A DNA stretch of 64,000 nucleotides from Phallusia mammillata (GCA_003260075.1 QLIY01000715.1:6993-70992), one strand, 5' to 3'; positions 11,478 through 23,317 are shown, counted from the stretch's first letter. The notes: generated by a model not told the origin, from the sequence alone. Numbers and translations: made by a program.

Positions 11478-12307
11478 ATGCCCAACTACAAGCTGTACTA
11501 CTTTCCTTTGAAAGGTCGGGGCGAAGTTATTCGTTTATTGTTTCATTATGCGGGTGTGGAATTTGAAGACATTCGAGTTTCGTTTAAGGACTGGCCGTCC
11601 ATGAAAAACGGTAAGCAATTACAAATCACAGTTTTGTTGAATCTTATTCGTACACTATTTGTTTGCAGACATGCCTTACAAACAGATGCCGGTTTTGGAA
11701 GTTGATGGAGTTAAACTATCACAGAGCGCCGCGATAGGTCGTTATGTGGCAAGGGAGTTGGGATTGATGGGTAAAACTTCTCTAGAAGGTGCAAAGGCGG
11801 ACGAAATAGGAGAGGCAGTGCACGATGTTATGATGAAGCTTCCATGGACAGAGACAAACGAGGAAGAAAAGGTAACTGTGATTGTGCTTACCTTTATTAG
11901 CTGTTCATAAATTCCAAAAATAATGTTTCCTATTTTGAGTGTCCACGCATACATCATCATACTAACCCGAATTTATTATGCTTCGCAGAAGAAACTGATG
12001 CAAACTGCACTAAACGAAGGCATCCCTCCAATGTTAAAGTTGCTGGAAACTAGACTGGATGGAGACTATTTTTTGTCTCAGGTATACATTAACCTAAAAT
12101 GCTGTATTATCACGATTTCATGTAAACTATTTCTTTGCTTAGGCCAGTAGTGCTGATATCGTGTTTGCTGGGTGCGCGGATTATTTGCAAAGTTTAAAGT
12201 CTGACATTCTGGATGACACGCCACGACTGGCTGCGTTAAAGGATAGAATTTTTTCCAACCCGGGCGTGGCAAAGTATGTAGCAGGTCGCCCGAAAACCGA
12301 TATGTGA
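11478..12307 (+). CDS. Sigma-class glutathione S-transferase, 197 aa
   Basis: Four exons: 11478-11610, 11669-11871, 11989-12081, 12143-12307, in frame for 198 codons including stop. The N-terminal thioredoxin-like domain starts PNYKLYYFPLKGRGE, where the Tyr and the G-R-G-E turn are the sigma/HPGDS hallmark. PYKQMPVLEVDG carries the cis-Pro, and LSQSAAIGRYVA carries the glutathione-binding Gln-Ser. The C-terminal helical domain follows and ends in NPGVAKYVAGRPKTDM. The length matches the family (about 200 aa). It conjugates glutathione to electrophiles. Some sigma enzymes isomerise prostaglandin H2 to D2, but that cannot be decided from sequence. Cytosolic, with no signal peptide. Confidence 0.93.
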
Positions 12308-14257
12308 GCAACACGTGCAACTGGTGGACTTTTTACGGTCAGGGAATTTTAACACTTTGTGTCGCTCATGTAATATTAATGCCCATTGTTATGTGTCGTG
12401 ATTTCGTTCAATATCAATTTACGTTGCATGTTTTTGTCTTGGGTGTGCAGTGGATTGTTTGTCACAAGTCAGTACATAGTCACTCTCAACGCGTTTTGTT
12501 AAGTACTTACTTTCCACGTTTTTGTTAAGTTAAATTGGTTAAAATGTAAGTAATATTTTGCACGTGATAAGAAGTGTTAAAGATGTCCACTGCCAATTTT
12601 AAAGCCAGTATATTTCCAACACGTGATTGTACGGTTTAACGCCAAGGGAGGAAACAGAAACTGACTTTACGCTAGTCATGACGGGTTAACAGTTTGCTAT
12701 ACAGGAACAAACGTATACTAGACCAGGAATGCACAAACTGCTGCAGCACGTCACGTCGCAAATGATTGGGTTTATTCGGCAATACTATCGGTCTTACACC
12801 AAACTTTATTTAGTTAGTCGATTGGTGCATCACTTCTGAAGCCATAAAAAAAACAGCAAGAAATTATAAAATGTTTGCTTGTTTTCGGCGCCTGACGTCA
12901 CACTGCTTAAGACGGTGGAACAACTTTATAACTTTCTTGTGATGAAACTTCATTTGGTTTTGCAAAACAAAACCTGAAGTCAACAACTTGGACACAGCGG
13001 TAGGTTCTCGCAACTATAGGAATGAAACATTTTGGCAGTGTGAAAAATACATCACCCCTCGAAACCTGGCACGAAAAGAGGTAGTTTCGCGTCTGATCGT
13101 GATCGCCATAAGCCCGTGTCTGAACGACGAAATGCTTGAAATGTATAGTATGCTGTATACAGATATATGTACGTTGCTTACCGGGTGTAGTTTAGCACTT
13201 GCTTTCAACTGCAAATCAGTCCATTGAAGTAACACACGCTCCCAATAACCAAAATACCAACACATTTTGTCACAGAACACGGATTTACGTGTAAAAGTTG
13301 TGCTTATACGGTTGCAAGGTTTGACATTACACAAATATTGTAGAAAAACGAGGGACTGTCGATGCGTTAACCTAGAAAGAAATACACTCATCAAGCTCCG
13401 CTTAGATTGTCTACACATCCTGCATAACGTTGTTGTTAAACAAAACAATGAACTGCGCTTTACCGAAACCATGTGAAGGTCAGGGGTGTTTGTCCGGTAA
13501 GTTCCCACACAGTAATAGGTGAATGCAGGTCAACAGATTACACTAAATCTATTGCAAAACACAGATAAGAATGATTGGTTATACCTGTTGCAATTTTGTC
13601 TGTTTTTGTAATTGCGGTTTTCAAGCAGAACTTGCATCTGTTCCATGCCGACTTCGGTCATAAATATCCCTGCCCAGATAACGTCAGCTTCTGATTAGGA
13701 TTAAAAACAAAGAACAAGACAAAACGTTTTAAAGCTCGGGTTACATTCAACATATGTATTTCGTGCTTTTTTCCTATTTGTGTTTTCAAACCAACGAATA
13801 ACTGCATTCTGTTAATACCACATAGTTTACATATTTATGTTAGGATCCATTTGTTACTGCTCGCAGAAAGAATTGTGTTGCAAAATACGATGTAAAGATA
13901 GCACAATAGACTCAATTGAGTTTAGTTGATAATGTACATTCGTTGGAACAACAACAAATGGTTCGGGTAAACTGCCCATGTATATTTTTTACTGTTACCT
14001 CTCTTATTTCTGCACAAACCGTTTTGCGTTTTTTTTTTCTGTACAAACATGTAAAAACTTGAGTCCAATGAACAAAAACTTTTTGCCCGGCGGCTGTTAA
14101 CAAGCTAATCGTTCTTCTTACACTGCAAGCAGTTTCGATGCTGCCTTGGTTTGCAGTCTAAAGGCTGGTTTAGCCTTCAGCTATTATTGTGTAGGAATGT
14201 AGTTACTTTATTTCGTTGAAGTTTGTGATTTGGAAGGCGGCGTGTTTTTCAAAGGCA
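12308..14257. other. Intergenic, no gene seen
   Basis: GST 3' flank and upstream region of the second MASP gene. Several frames of 60-160 codons are open, but none shows splice context or a recognisable motif. No repeat structure was identified. Confidence 0.45.
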
Positions 14258-15561
14258 ATGAGGTAAGAGTTATGAATATGTTTAGCACGTCGCAATGCGT
14301 TTTCGACGATTTTAGTCAAATTTAGAAATAAAGCAACAAATTGTTGCGTATTATACATACATAAAATAAGCCAAACGATGAAAACGACTTAAAGTTTGTT
14401 ATTTTTAAGGTTTGTTGTCGGAGTTTTGTTGGGGTTTCTTGGGGTTTTTGGATGTTTCTGTGAAGAGTTCCAAGCTGACTATGGAACCTTTTCGAGTGAC
14501 GACTACCCAGCTACGTATCCAAACAATATCAATAAAACCTGGACAATCACTGTGTCTGAAGGTTTTGTAGTTCGTCTCTTTTTTACCGTGTTCGACGTGG
14601 AAAATTCGTACGAAGAAACACAAGGCTCATGTGTTTATGATTACCTGAAAGTAATATATATTACCTGATACGCAATTTATTCAATAATATTAGTTAATTA
14701 TTTCTGTTAATATTATAAATAATGGTAATTTGGTTGAGATAACTGATTGATAAATGTAATGCTTTTCTAACGTCAACTCTGCGGAAGGAAAAGAAAACTA
14801 ATGAACCAAAAAGTGTTTATTTAACCATATATTTTATCAACTACGTTAATTTAAGTAAAACAATGTAATAGCTATAAAAAACATAGCTGAAATTTTTGCC
14901 AGATCAACAACAAAAGATTTTGTGGAAACATGGCTCAACACCAAAGCGATGCTCCAGGAGTATACCAAAAGTTTTTTTCTACCAGCAATCAAATGGTTGT
15001 GCGGTTTGTATCGGATTATTCGAACGAAAGTCCCTTGCCTTATGGATTTGTGGCACATTTTAGAGCAGAAGGTTGTAACGGTTTCTTTGCACCATTTTCT
15101 AAACATATGCTTACGGTTTTAGTTTTAAGTAAAGTCTTATATTGAAATTAAGATATAAACGAATGTAAGATGCTGCTAAAGGCTCAAGAGGAAGATTGGG
15201 ATCAGGTGGTTCGATGCAATCACTTCTGTCACAATGTACCGGGTTCGTATTACTGCTCGTGCAGACGTGGTTTTTCCCTGCATGCAAACGGACATACATG
15301 TGTAGGTGAGACATTTGTTTTCATTGTCGTTTATGTCAGGGGTCGGCAACCTTTTTTGCACTGCGGACCGGTTTTTGAAAGTGAAATTTTATCGCGGACC
15401 GGTCTTCAAAAAGCTACAAATATTTAGCAACAAAAACGCCAAATTTACTTTATCATCCCCAGGATACATGGAAAAATGTTTTATAGCATTTAAACTGAAA
15501 AAGTATACGGCCCGGCAACGAACTCCTCGCGGACCGGTACCGGACCGCGGACCGGCGGTTG

Positions 15562-15660
<99 letters not shown>

Positions 15661-18600
15661 CTAATCAAAATAATGACTGTTTGACATGTCACACAGCTGA
15701 TTGTCCTTCTTCCGTCATTGTTGTTGGCTCAAATGGCACCCTGGCTTCACCTGAATATCCCAATCCGTATTCAAAACTATCAAACTGCCAATACGCTATT
15801 GAAGTATTTTATATTCTGACAATTAAAAATGGTTACGGGAAATTCTGAAATAAAAGTATTTTTAGGCAATTCCTGGACACACCATTGATGTTCGTTTCGA
15901 TTCAGTATTTGAAATTGAAGACCATTATGAAGAAGGCTGTGCCTATGATTGGGTGAAGGTGCAAAACCTAAACTGAAAACGACTTTAGCAAAGTGTGACA
16001 CCCAGTTTGCCATACGTGTATATTACTTGCAGATTATTTTGCCTGATGGAAATTCGGACAAATACTGTGGATCTACGGCCCCGGCAAACGGAAGTTGGTT
16101 GCAGCTACATACATCAGCGATCATTGTAGAGTTTTACTCCGACCTGAGTGTGGAAAAAACAGGGTTTAAGCTCTACTACAGCGTTAGCAGTAAGTCTAGT
16201 CAATTTATTTTTATTGCTGTAATTTGGGTATGTCTTTAACTTTACTTACTAAAGTATTTGTGAAAGCCAACAATTGACAAAACAAATATCTTCAGAACGG
16301 AGGTGCAGACAGGGGAGTGCATTGGCGAACGGCAATGTTCAAATTCCTAGTGACAAGGAATACTTTGAGTACGGGGATGTAATGCAATATTCGTGTGACG
16401 TGGGCTACAATATGATAGGTTTGGAAGTCCGCACTTGTGGAGATACAGGAGAATGGGATCATCCGCCTCCAACATGCCAAAGTAATGTTTTAGTTTTAAG
16501 TTTGACTGATAAGTAATAAAATTGAAAGGCTATATCAAATTTAAGCCAATAACAAATGTTTTATCGTTTCAGTAAAAGTCTGTCCGCGGCCGGACCATTT
16601 GCTAAATATTTCTAAGTCCATTGTTGTGGACAAAGAAAATCTGCAATTGCATTATGGATCAAGCTTTGTCATCAACTGCTTTGAATGGTGAGTTGTTCTG
16701 TAAAAGAGTTTTTGCGGTGACGCATGTCATGTGTTGCTTTATACCAGAGGTGCCGTAACTTTTAAAATCGGTTATTTTTAAGTAGCTATCATCTTGAGTT
16801 TTACCATTATTTGTGTGGTTTTTAAACAATTCTGCATTTTTTGCAGCTGGTAGCCTATTTATTTGTTACATCACATCAGGGGTCACAAAACCACGGCTCA
16901 CGACGTCATTTCACCCAACAGTATTTAAATTGGTCAATAATACGTATGAAACAGCACTTTTTTTTCACGGGGTTCGAACCCAGGACACTCCCGGGGACGA
17001 ATCCCGATCAAGTTTTTTTTTATGTCTGTATGTGGGTCAGGCGCGCCAGACCATTCGGCCAAGTTCCTGCCCAAACAGCACTTTGTAACATTTGTTTGTC
17101 AGACAAGTAACGCTTAAAGAAGGCCGGCTTGTGGTTAAAAGGTTTTTCTCTCAAAATAACTGTTTCGTAGTTTGTTTTTCATCCTACAGAGAGTTACCTT
17201 TGGGCAGAACAATTTACATAAGTTTTGTAGCGGTCTTTATAAACTTTTGCTAAAATGCATTATCACACATTAATTACCCACCCGCAACAACATGTACGAT
17301 TTATTTTACCCTGTTTTGCATGAACACATAGAAATGGTCATAAGACAGTTTTTTTATGTCTATTATTGCAGACAAGCCTAAAAAACATAAATTGTGTGCG
17401 AATAAGTCCCTCAATTTGTGATAAAATAAAGTAGCATTCTTCGGAAAAGAAGATTCTCAAAACTTCTGTATAATTTGCAAATTAACAGTTGTCTGAATTA
17501 AGTCGTAGAAGACCATAGGCTCTTGGCAGTTTTGTAAACACTGCGTTAAAGCTTGTTAAAGCTTTTTGTGGCCTAACTATTCGCGTCATTCCTCAAACAA
17601 TCCGGTCCGCGGTAAAAAAGCTCGATGACCCCTGAATCAGACCATCTGACCATGATGGAATAGTTTTAAAATTCTCTTCAAAAAGAATAAATACCTGTTA
17701 AACAATTCTTAATAATACACGTGTTATAGTTATACCAACCACAACAGTTTGTCACTTGAAAACGTTTCAGAATTTACTTTTATTGAAAAGCACCTGTATT
17801 TACATGTTTAAAGTAAATCTACAAAAAGGATGTTTTTACCATGCAACTTTATCTATCCTTTGTCGTAACCTAGAGTGACTTTAACTATCTCTTGATTACT
17901 CATTATCAGCCTGAATATGTTTAGGATATTTAATAAAGTGTTTTCTGGAAATTATTATAACACATTACACCTGTGCTATAATATTTTTTCAAACTTTCTT
18001 TCACAAGTCATCTCTACTTACTGTTCCACTTATCTATGCAGGTATGAAATGGTATCCGGATCATCCGAATGGCGCTGTGGAGACGATCAGACATGGCAAC
18101 CAGTCACAAACTCTTCAATATTTTACAACGATAATTTGCCATCATGTCAACCTGGTGAGCGGTTGAATAAAGTAAACGAAAGCAAATGATTTTTAGATCA
18201 CACTGTTAGCAATGGCTATTTGCTTAAGTTACTGCTTGTGAGTGCATACTTTTGACTGAAAATTACGTAAGATTTTGTATGATGATTCCAACTGTTGCGA
18301 ATATAAAACCCTAATTTATCATTCTTTTATGTTATTGGAAAGTTACAAAACCGAAAAAGTACGTTTAATACATAAGTGATTACATTTCCACATTTTGTTT
18401 CAGTTTGCGGCAGAAAAAATCGTGTTGATGAGATTTTTGCAGAAACGCAAATTATAGGAGGGCGCGAAGCTAGAAATTATGAATGGCCTTGGATGGCTTT
18501 TCTTGATCTGGGTTTGAAAAATTATCTTATTTTATATGTTCTGCAAAGAAGTCAACTATTTCCATTTTTAGCTAACCAAGGTCTTGAAGCCAAAACGTTT

Positions 18601-20176
18601 TGCGGAGGATCGCTGGTTCACGAGCAGTATGTCGTAACTGCTGCACACTGCGTCCCCCAAGGGTAAACATAGTTTGTAAACTCTGACGACGGTTAAAAAA
18701 GCAGTAGAGCTACTTACACCATAACTCACGTCAGTTGCACATTTAGCTAGCTTTCGATTGGTGGCGCAAAAAGCTGAATTATTAGTTTTGCAGTTTAAGT
18801 GGAATAGGGTTGGGAAGTAAGTTTTTTATAAAAACACATTACAATGTACGTTTCAATTTCGTTTTATTGAATGATTAATGATAATACTTAATCCAAACCC
18901 AAATAGCTCTAACGGTCAGCATTTTTGAATATATATCTTTTCAAATAGGTTTATAGTGCTCTTTGCGCGACCTGTCGAAAATTAGTTAATTGTGCGGCTG
19001 ACGTGATTTATGGTGTTAGTGGATTTTCCTAAAATGCCCCATTCAAAAACGAAGTTGAAGCCTAACTAATGTATTTCCAACTCCATCTTCTCTAAAAATA
19101 TATTTTAGGCCAAATTGCTCGTTGTATGCCTTTTAAATTATCCTTAAAAATATTCTCTCTAAAATAAATCGTATTGTTATAAATATCCTAGTCCTCTAGT
19201 TCAAAACCACTGAACTATAACATAGCATATATGCACGCAATTGTGTTTTGTACAGACAGAGAAACTTTCATGTTTATTTGGGAGTCACCAACAGATCCGA
19301 TTCATCAAATCCACACATGCAGGTAGAAATTAACCTTTTGGGAATTTTCGTCCGTTTATGCTACGGTTCACGTCAACATATTTTAAATTAGGTATTTCGC
19401 GCTATCGAAGTCACCGTACACAATGGATTTCTTCATCCTGAGTTAGACAATCTTATGGACGATGATATCGCTGTTATCAAACTGAATTCCAGCGCTGTTA
19501 TTGGCAGATATGTGTGTACATTGTGCCAAAATATCAAGATTGATTTTAAACACTTTTCATATGTAGGTACGCCCGGTTTGCCTGCCGAGGACACCAAGAG
19601 AAAAACAACTGCCAGAAATGGGGGCAAAGAAAATAAAGGGATATCAGGAAAGGGGGGTTATTGCCGGCTGGGGAAAAAATGGTAAGACATGCAATACTTG
19701 TAATTGTATAGTTTGTATTGTTGTTTATTTTCCACAGAGCTTGACGAACCTTCAATGTGGTTAATGATGACACGAGTTCCCTTCGTGAACCGAACCCAGT
19801 GTGTCGTTGTGTTTAAGCAATCCACCCAAAATGACGCCAGATATTCGCACGTGAAATTGACGACCAACATGATATGTGCCGGATTTGTGTAAGTTTATGC
19901 CAAAGAAATGTGACGCGCAGACAAGTTGGGCAGTCAGTTTATATCAGAATATCACGGAAAATTATTGTATTTGGAATTTCTAGATCTCGAAGCCGAGACT
20001 CATGCAAAGGGGACTCAGGTGGCCCGCTGATGTTTAAGGACGTGTCCAATAGCAAATGGTTTCTCAACGGGATTGTTTCGTTCGGTACCAGCATCGATTG
20101 CAAGCCGATTCATGTACTTGGGATTTACACAAAAGTCGCCAACTACCTAAGTTTCCTGGACACCCATATTGTATAA
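14258..20176 (+). CDS. MASP: Second MASP/C1r/C1s-type complement serine protease, 727 aa
   Basis: Exons: 14258-14262, 14410-14650, 14903-15071, 15153-15305, 15697-15803, 15866-15958, 16033-16189, 16296-16481, 16573-16687, 18042-18154, 18404-18511, 18572-18662, 19256-19322, 19392-19511, 19567-19681, 19738-19888, 19984-20176. The order is signal peptide, CUB, Ca-EGF (begins DINEC), CUB, CCP, CCP, SP. It is a tandem paralogue of the 1.9-kb gene, with the same 5-nt first coding exon and the same split of CCP2 over two exons. It has one extra SP intron. Triad: TAAHC, DDDIAVI, GDSGGP (codon TCA). Asp189 (SRDSCKGDS) and Gly216 predict trypsin-like specificity. The activation site reads AETQ/IIGG, with Gln at P1. 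The intron after EGF holds an hAT MITE remnant and a 97-nt G run. The intron inside CCP2 holds a tRNA-like SINE. Confidence 0.92.
15337..15563. mobile_element. hAT-type MITE, right end lost in a G run
   Basis: The left terminus CAGGGGTCGGCAACCT matches the family of the 6149 element. The interior is rich in GCGGACCGG. The right terminus begins as GGTTGCC at 15558, then runs straight into a homopolymer of G where GACCCCTG would be expected. It lies in a MASP intron. Confidence 0.7.
15564..15660 (+). repeat. 97-nt poly-G run
   Basis: An uninterrupted run of G inside a MASP intron, starting at the right end of a MITE. It could be a G-quadruplex-forming tract or an assembly artefact. Its length and the truncated MITE favour the artefact. 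Confidence 0.9.
16966..17071 (-). mobile_element. tRNA-derived SINE-like element, copy 1
   Basis: On the minus strand it carries an A-box-like TGGCCGAATGGTC and a B-box-like GGGTTCGAACCC, with CGGGATTCGTCCC between them and a T-rich insert. It has the style of a Leu/Ser tRNA but cannot fold as a normal cloverleaf. A second copy lies at 31399-31502. Confidence 0.5.
18704..19024. mobile_element. MITE with roughly 80-bp imperfect terminal inverted repeats
   Basis: The left part (GTAGAGCTACTTACACCATA, then ACTCACGTCAG) is the imperfect reverse complement of the right part (GCTGACGTGATTTATGGTG). A third copy of the same module is at 31541-31615. It lies in the MASP intron after the catalytic-His exon. 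Exact ends and target duplication were not resolved. Confidence 0.5.
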
Positions 20177-20203
20177 ATCATAACCTTTTTTGCTTTTGCC
20201 TGT

Positions 20204-20209
20204 AATAAA
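20204..20209 (+). terminator. Poly(A) signal of the second MASP gene
   Basis: AATAAA lies 28 bp after the stop codon. Confidence 0.6.
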
Positions 20210-21317
20210 TTGTGGTGGATGTCAAACAATTGTTCGAGTTAGTATTATAGTTGAAACTGTTTGTAGAAACGTCTGATGATTTTCGCTTACAGCAACCTTA
20301 TTCGAGTTCAAACCAAAATCACCTGAACGTTATTATTGTTTGGTCATATTTCCGGGTTACCCTGTTGGTGCCTATATCTCAGCAAATAGGCCTAATCAAA
20401 AAAGGTGTGCAGTTTTCAACTTTTACTAAATTCAAATTTTAAAAGCTGTGCTCATACAGAAATCGTAAACCACGTGCGCTCAATTCAAACGTCCTTTTAA
20501 GCTCGATAGTTATGCAAAAGCAGCTTTCAGTGCACTGAAATCAGTCTGTATTATTTGCTTGGGAAGTCACCAGTACAGAACCAAGGACCATCTAAAGATA
20601 AAGAGTAATGGTTTAGGTTGTGCCCAAACAGAAGTGACAAAGTTAAGATATGCAAGCATATAGACAGATTCAACGTAAAAATCAAAACATGACAGCTAGG
20701 GTGAATGGTTTTGGGATCGCTTAAAGTGACAAAAACAAAGTCGGCTTGGATTTAGCCACTGAAACCAAAATGGCTTGAAACAATCCGGCTAGAAACGGGT
20801 CGTGGCTTAAACTCGGTATGGCTTGTTGCACAGTTTAGCCGGCTTACATGTAAGCCAACAGTTTTTCTAGTGTGGGTCCAAAAACAGCATGCTATGTAGG
20901 CCTGTAGATTTTTATGAAACTTTTTAGCCTTTATTTAAGAATATTTTTTATACTCATACATTTTACAATATATAATACAATAACCTTTTTAATTTTTCTG
21001 TTGATTTTATTACCTTTGTGGATCACTTTTTTGGTGTGCACTGCCGCCCTAACTTAAAACAAACACAAATATAAACAAATATACCACCCACCGTCCTAGG
21101 GCGGTGGAGGCCGCACGTACAACGCAATTTTATTCGATCGGCAATGCCTCTGAAATATATGTTGTATAGCGATTTTTCGTTTTAAAATGAAACAAACGAG
21201 GTGTAGACTGAGCCACCGCAAGCCGCAACCTGTGTTGAAATACCTGGTAAAAATAATTGTGTTTTATTAGCGACCCCTAACGACATAAAATTACCCAAAA
21301 TGCATTTCGCACCAATG
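20210..21317. other. Intergenic with GGCTT/AAGCC-rich stretch
   Basis: No gene seen. At 20740-20880 there are repeated GGCTTG, TAGCC and AAGCC words in both orientations, ending in CTAGTGTGGG. This resembles a degenerate palindromic element like that at 1284-1624. An inverted motif CCACCG..CGGTGG is at about 21087. Confidence 0.35.
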
Positions 21318-21330
21318 CTTCCTTTCTTGC
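21318..21330 (+). promoter_or_regulatory. Possible 5'TOP tract of RPS29
   Basis: CTTCCTTTCTTGC is a pyrimidine-rich tract 29 bp upstream of the ATG. It resembles the terminal oligopyrimidine start of ribosomal-protein mRNAs. The transcription start is inferred. Confidence 0.4.
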
Positions 21331-21346
21331 TTCGAAATCCAGCACG

Positions 21347-22331
21347 ATGGGTCACCAAAACATCTGGCATTCTCACCCTAGAAAATACGGCCGCGGATCG
21401 CGATTCTGGTATGTATTTAATGTACTACGTGTGCAACAAATTAATCTGCCACAAAATGAATGAATTCCTTAGTGTTGACCGGCACAAATCCGCCATTTAG
21501 AGATTAGTTCATGTTGTAACAGCTGCACTTTTATTTCATTGTTTATCTAATAATATAAATGTAGATATAAACGCACCACAGGTAGAATCATCACAACTTA
21601 AACTACAACAACTAACTTTGTTTCTCCAGAAGCTTAATGAAAGAAATAAGCATTGAAACTAAAAACTACTTGCATGACACTGTCTGGTGTATCGCATCTG
21701 TGATGAGTGTTTATGTGTAATTTGATTGTGAAACCCTCACCTAAACTGCAATAAACACCTTTTTATTTTTGCATGTATTTATTTGTAACCATCAAAACTG
21801 CCCACCCTGTGGTGTTACGACCACCAAAAATAAGTAGGTTGTAATTTTGTGACCTACCATGTCCAAATGTGGTTTGGTATATATAGACTATAGGGCACTG
21901 TTAGTCATGTTAAACTGTTGTTTGTTTTTGCAAACCCCCTCTTTGGCCGAGAAAACCTATTAACCACTATTTTTTTACTGTAAACTTATAGAATCTTGTC
22001 TGAATTTATTCATATCGAACCAAAGGTCATTTTAAAAGCCACAAAATCTGCAGTGAGACTTAATTTATCAAGTGACCACATGATTGCTGTGTTAATGATC
22101 ATGTATGTTGGTTGATATTAAAGTTGTACACATTTGTTTTAGTCGCATCACAGGAAACCGTCACGGCCTCATTAGAAAGTATGGATTGAACATCTCTCGC
22201 CAATGCTTCAGAGAGTTTGCCAAAGACATTGGCTTTGTCAAGGTGTTTTGAGTTCCACAATTTTTGTAATAATTTAAATGCTTTTCACACACTTGTTTAA
22301 ACTATGCTTGTTTTTTTTCTAGTTGGACTAA
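21347..22331 (+). CDS. RPS29: Ribosomal protein S29 (uS14), 56 aa, with altered zinc site
   Basis: Three exons: 21347-21408, 22143-22242, 22323-22331, giving exactly 56 residues, the usual eukaryotic length. It starts [20 protein letters not shown], continues with [12 protein letters not shown] and [17 protein letters not shown]. It is a component of the small-subunit head near the mRNA channel. Four cysteines normally bind zinc (CxxC...CxxC). Here the first pair reads C-R-I-T and the second reads S-R-Q-C, so two ligands are replaced by Thr and Ser. A pyrimidine-rich tract lies just upstream and AATAAA follows at 22405. The snoRNA host begins right after it. Confidence 0.93.
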
Positions 22332-22404
22332 ATTCTCAAAAGAAGCGTTCACACTCATTCTGAATGCAAAGACTTTCAGTTTTGAGATATCAATATTGAT
22401 GGGA

Positions 22405-22410
22405 AATAAA
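22405..22410 (+). terminator. Poly(A) signal of RPS29
   Basis: AATAAA lies 74 bp after the stop codon. Confidence 0.6.
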
Positions 22411-22631
22411 GTTATATTACAATATTTCATTTGTTGTTGTTTTTATGTTAGGCAGTTTATTTAGTATTTGTGTTGTAAGGAGGTTATTAAGGTAAGTAAC
22501 AATCTGCTGTTCTTAAAGTCTAGTTTAGATTTTACCTTTTTGTTCTGGGCAGGTCGGAAGGACTTTGCATGAATGGTCAAGTGCTGGAATCTGTGGTAAG
22601 TTAACACATCTCTGACAAGTTTTTTACATTG

Positions 22632-22702
22632 AACAAATGATGATAAAATGGAATTACCGTCTGAAACTAGTGACGATAATTTTGCGGCTTTATCTGATTC
22701 TT
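22632..22702 (+). ncRNA. C/D box snoRNA, copy 1
   Basis: C box ATGATGA (22637-22643), D' box CTGA preceded by the guide TGGAATTACCG, C' box TGACGAT, and D box CTGA (22694-22697) preceded by AATTTTGCGGCTTTAT. The D' guide is complementary to the conserved 18S rRNA segment CGGUAAUUCCA. By the box-plus-five rule it should direct 2'-O-methylation of the U in that segment. The D-side target was not identified. Confidence 0.8.
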
Positions 22703-22859
22703 GTGCTAATCTTTAAATTTGTAGTTTTCAAGTAAAAGAGAAGATAAACAGAGATATTTTTGTTCAGCAGAACAGATAGATGGACCTGATATGAATATGG
22801 AAAAGCTGGAATTTGTGGTAAGTGAACACATCTCTGACAGCAGGTGTTTTTTACAATGA

Positions 22860-22930
22860 GCCAAATGATGAAAAAATGGAATTACCGTCTGAAACCAGTG
22901 ACGATAATTTTGCGGCTTTATCTGATTCTT
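22860..22930 (+). ncRNA. C/D box snoRNA, copy 2
   Basis: C box at 22865-22871 and D box at 22922-22925. Same 18S guide TGGAATTACCG. Differs from copy 1 by a few bases (ATGATGAAAAAA, AACCAG). Confidence 0.8.
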
Positions 22931-23087
22931 GTGCTAATCTTTAAATTTGTAGTTTTCAAGTAAAACAGAAGATAAACAGCGATATTTTTGTTCGACAGAA
23001 CAGATAGATAGACCTGATATGAATATTGCAGAGTGCTGAAATTTGTGGTAAGTTATATCAACTTTTGTGGCAGTTTATTTTCTTTGA

Positions 23088-23158
23088 ACCAAATGATGAT
23101 AAATTGGAATTACCGTCTGAAACCAGTGCTGATAATTTTGCGGCTTTATCTGATTCTT
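23088..23158 (+). ncRNA. C/D box snoRNA, copy 3
   Basis: C box at 23093-23099 and D box at 23150-23153. The guide is intact. The C' box reads TGCTGAT instead of TGACGAT, closer to a canonical UGAUGA box. Confidence 0.78.
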
Positions 23159-23317
23159 GTTCTAGTCTTCAAATTCATAGTTTTAAAGTTAAAAAATCAA
23201 TTAATAGCGATATCTTTGTTTGACAGAACAAACGAATGAACCTGACATGAATATTGCGGAGGGCTGAAATTTGTGGTAAGTTATATCAACTTTTGTGGCA
23301 GTTTTTTTTTAGTTTGA

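Noticed and set aside
13014..13508. 164-codon minus-strand frame in the GST-MASP interval
   Set aside because: No similarity, signal or splice context was seen; consistent with a chance open frame.
15072..15152. Read-through of MASP exon 14903-15071 into the intron because its donor (GTTGTA) is weak
   Set aside because: The next exon joins in the expected phase to give the DINEC start of the EGF domain, as in the paralogue, so splicing is preferred.
15306..15848. 180-codon open frame with a long poly-Gly stretch, and poly-Gly/poly-Pro frames at 43.7-44.2 kb
   Set aside because: The frames are open only because homopolymer G codes for Gly (or Pro on the other strand). The real CUB2 exon begins at 15697 in the MASP frame.
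16966..17071. Functional tRNA gene on the minus strand (also at 31399)
   Set aside because: A- and B-box-like motifs are present, but the arms and the T-rich insert do not give a normal tRNA fold, and two dispersed copies fit a SINE better.
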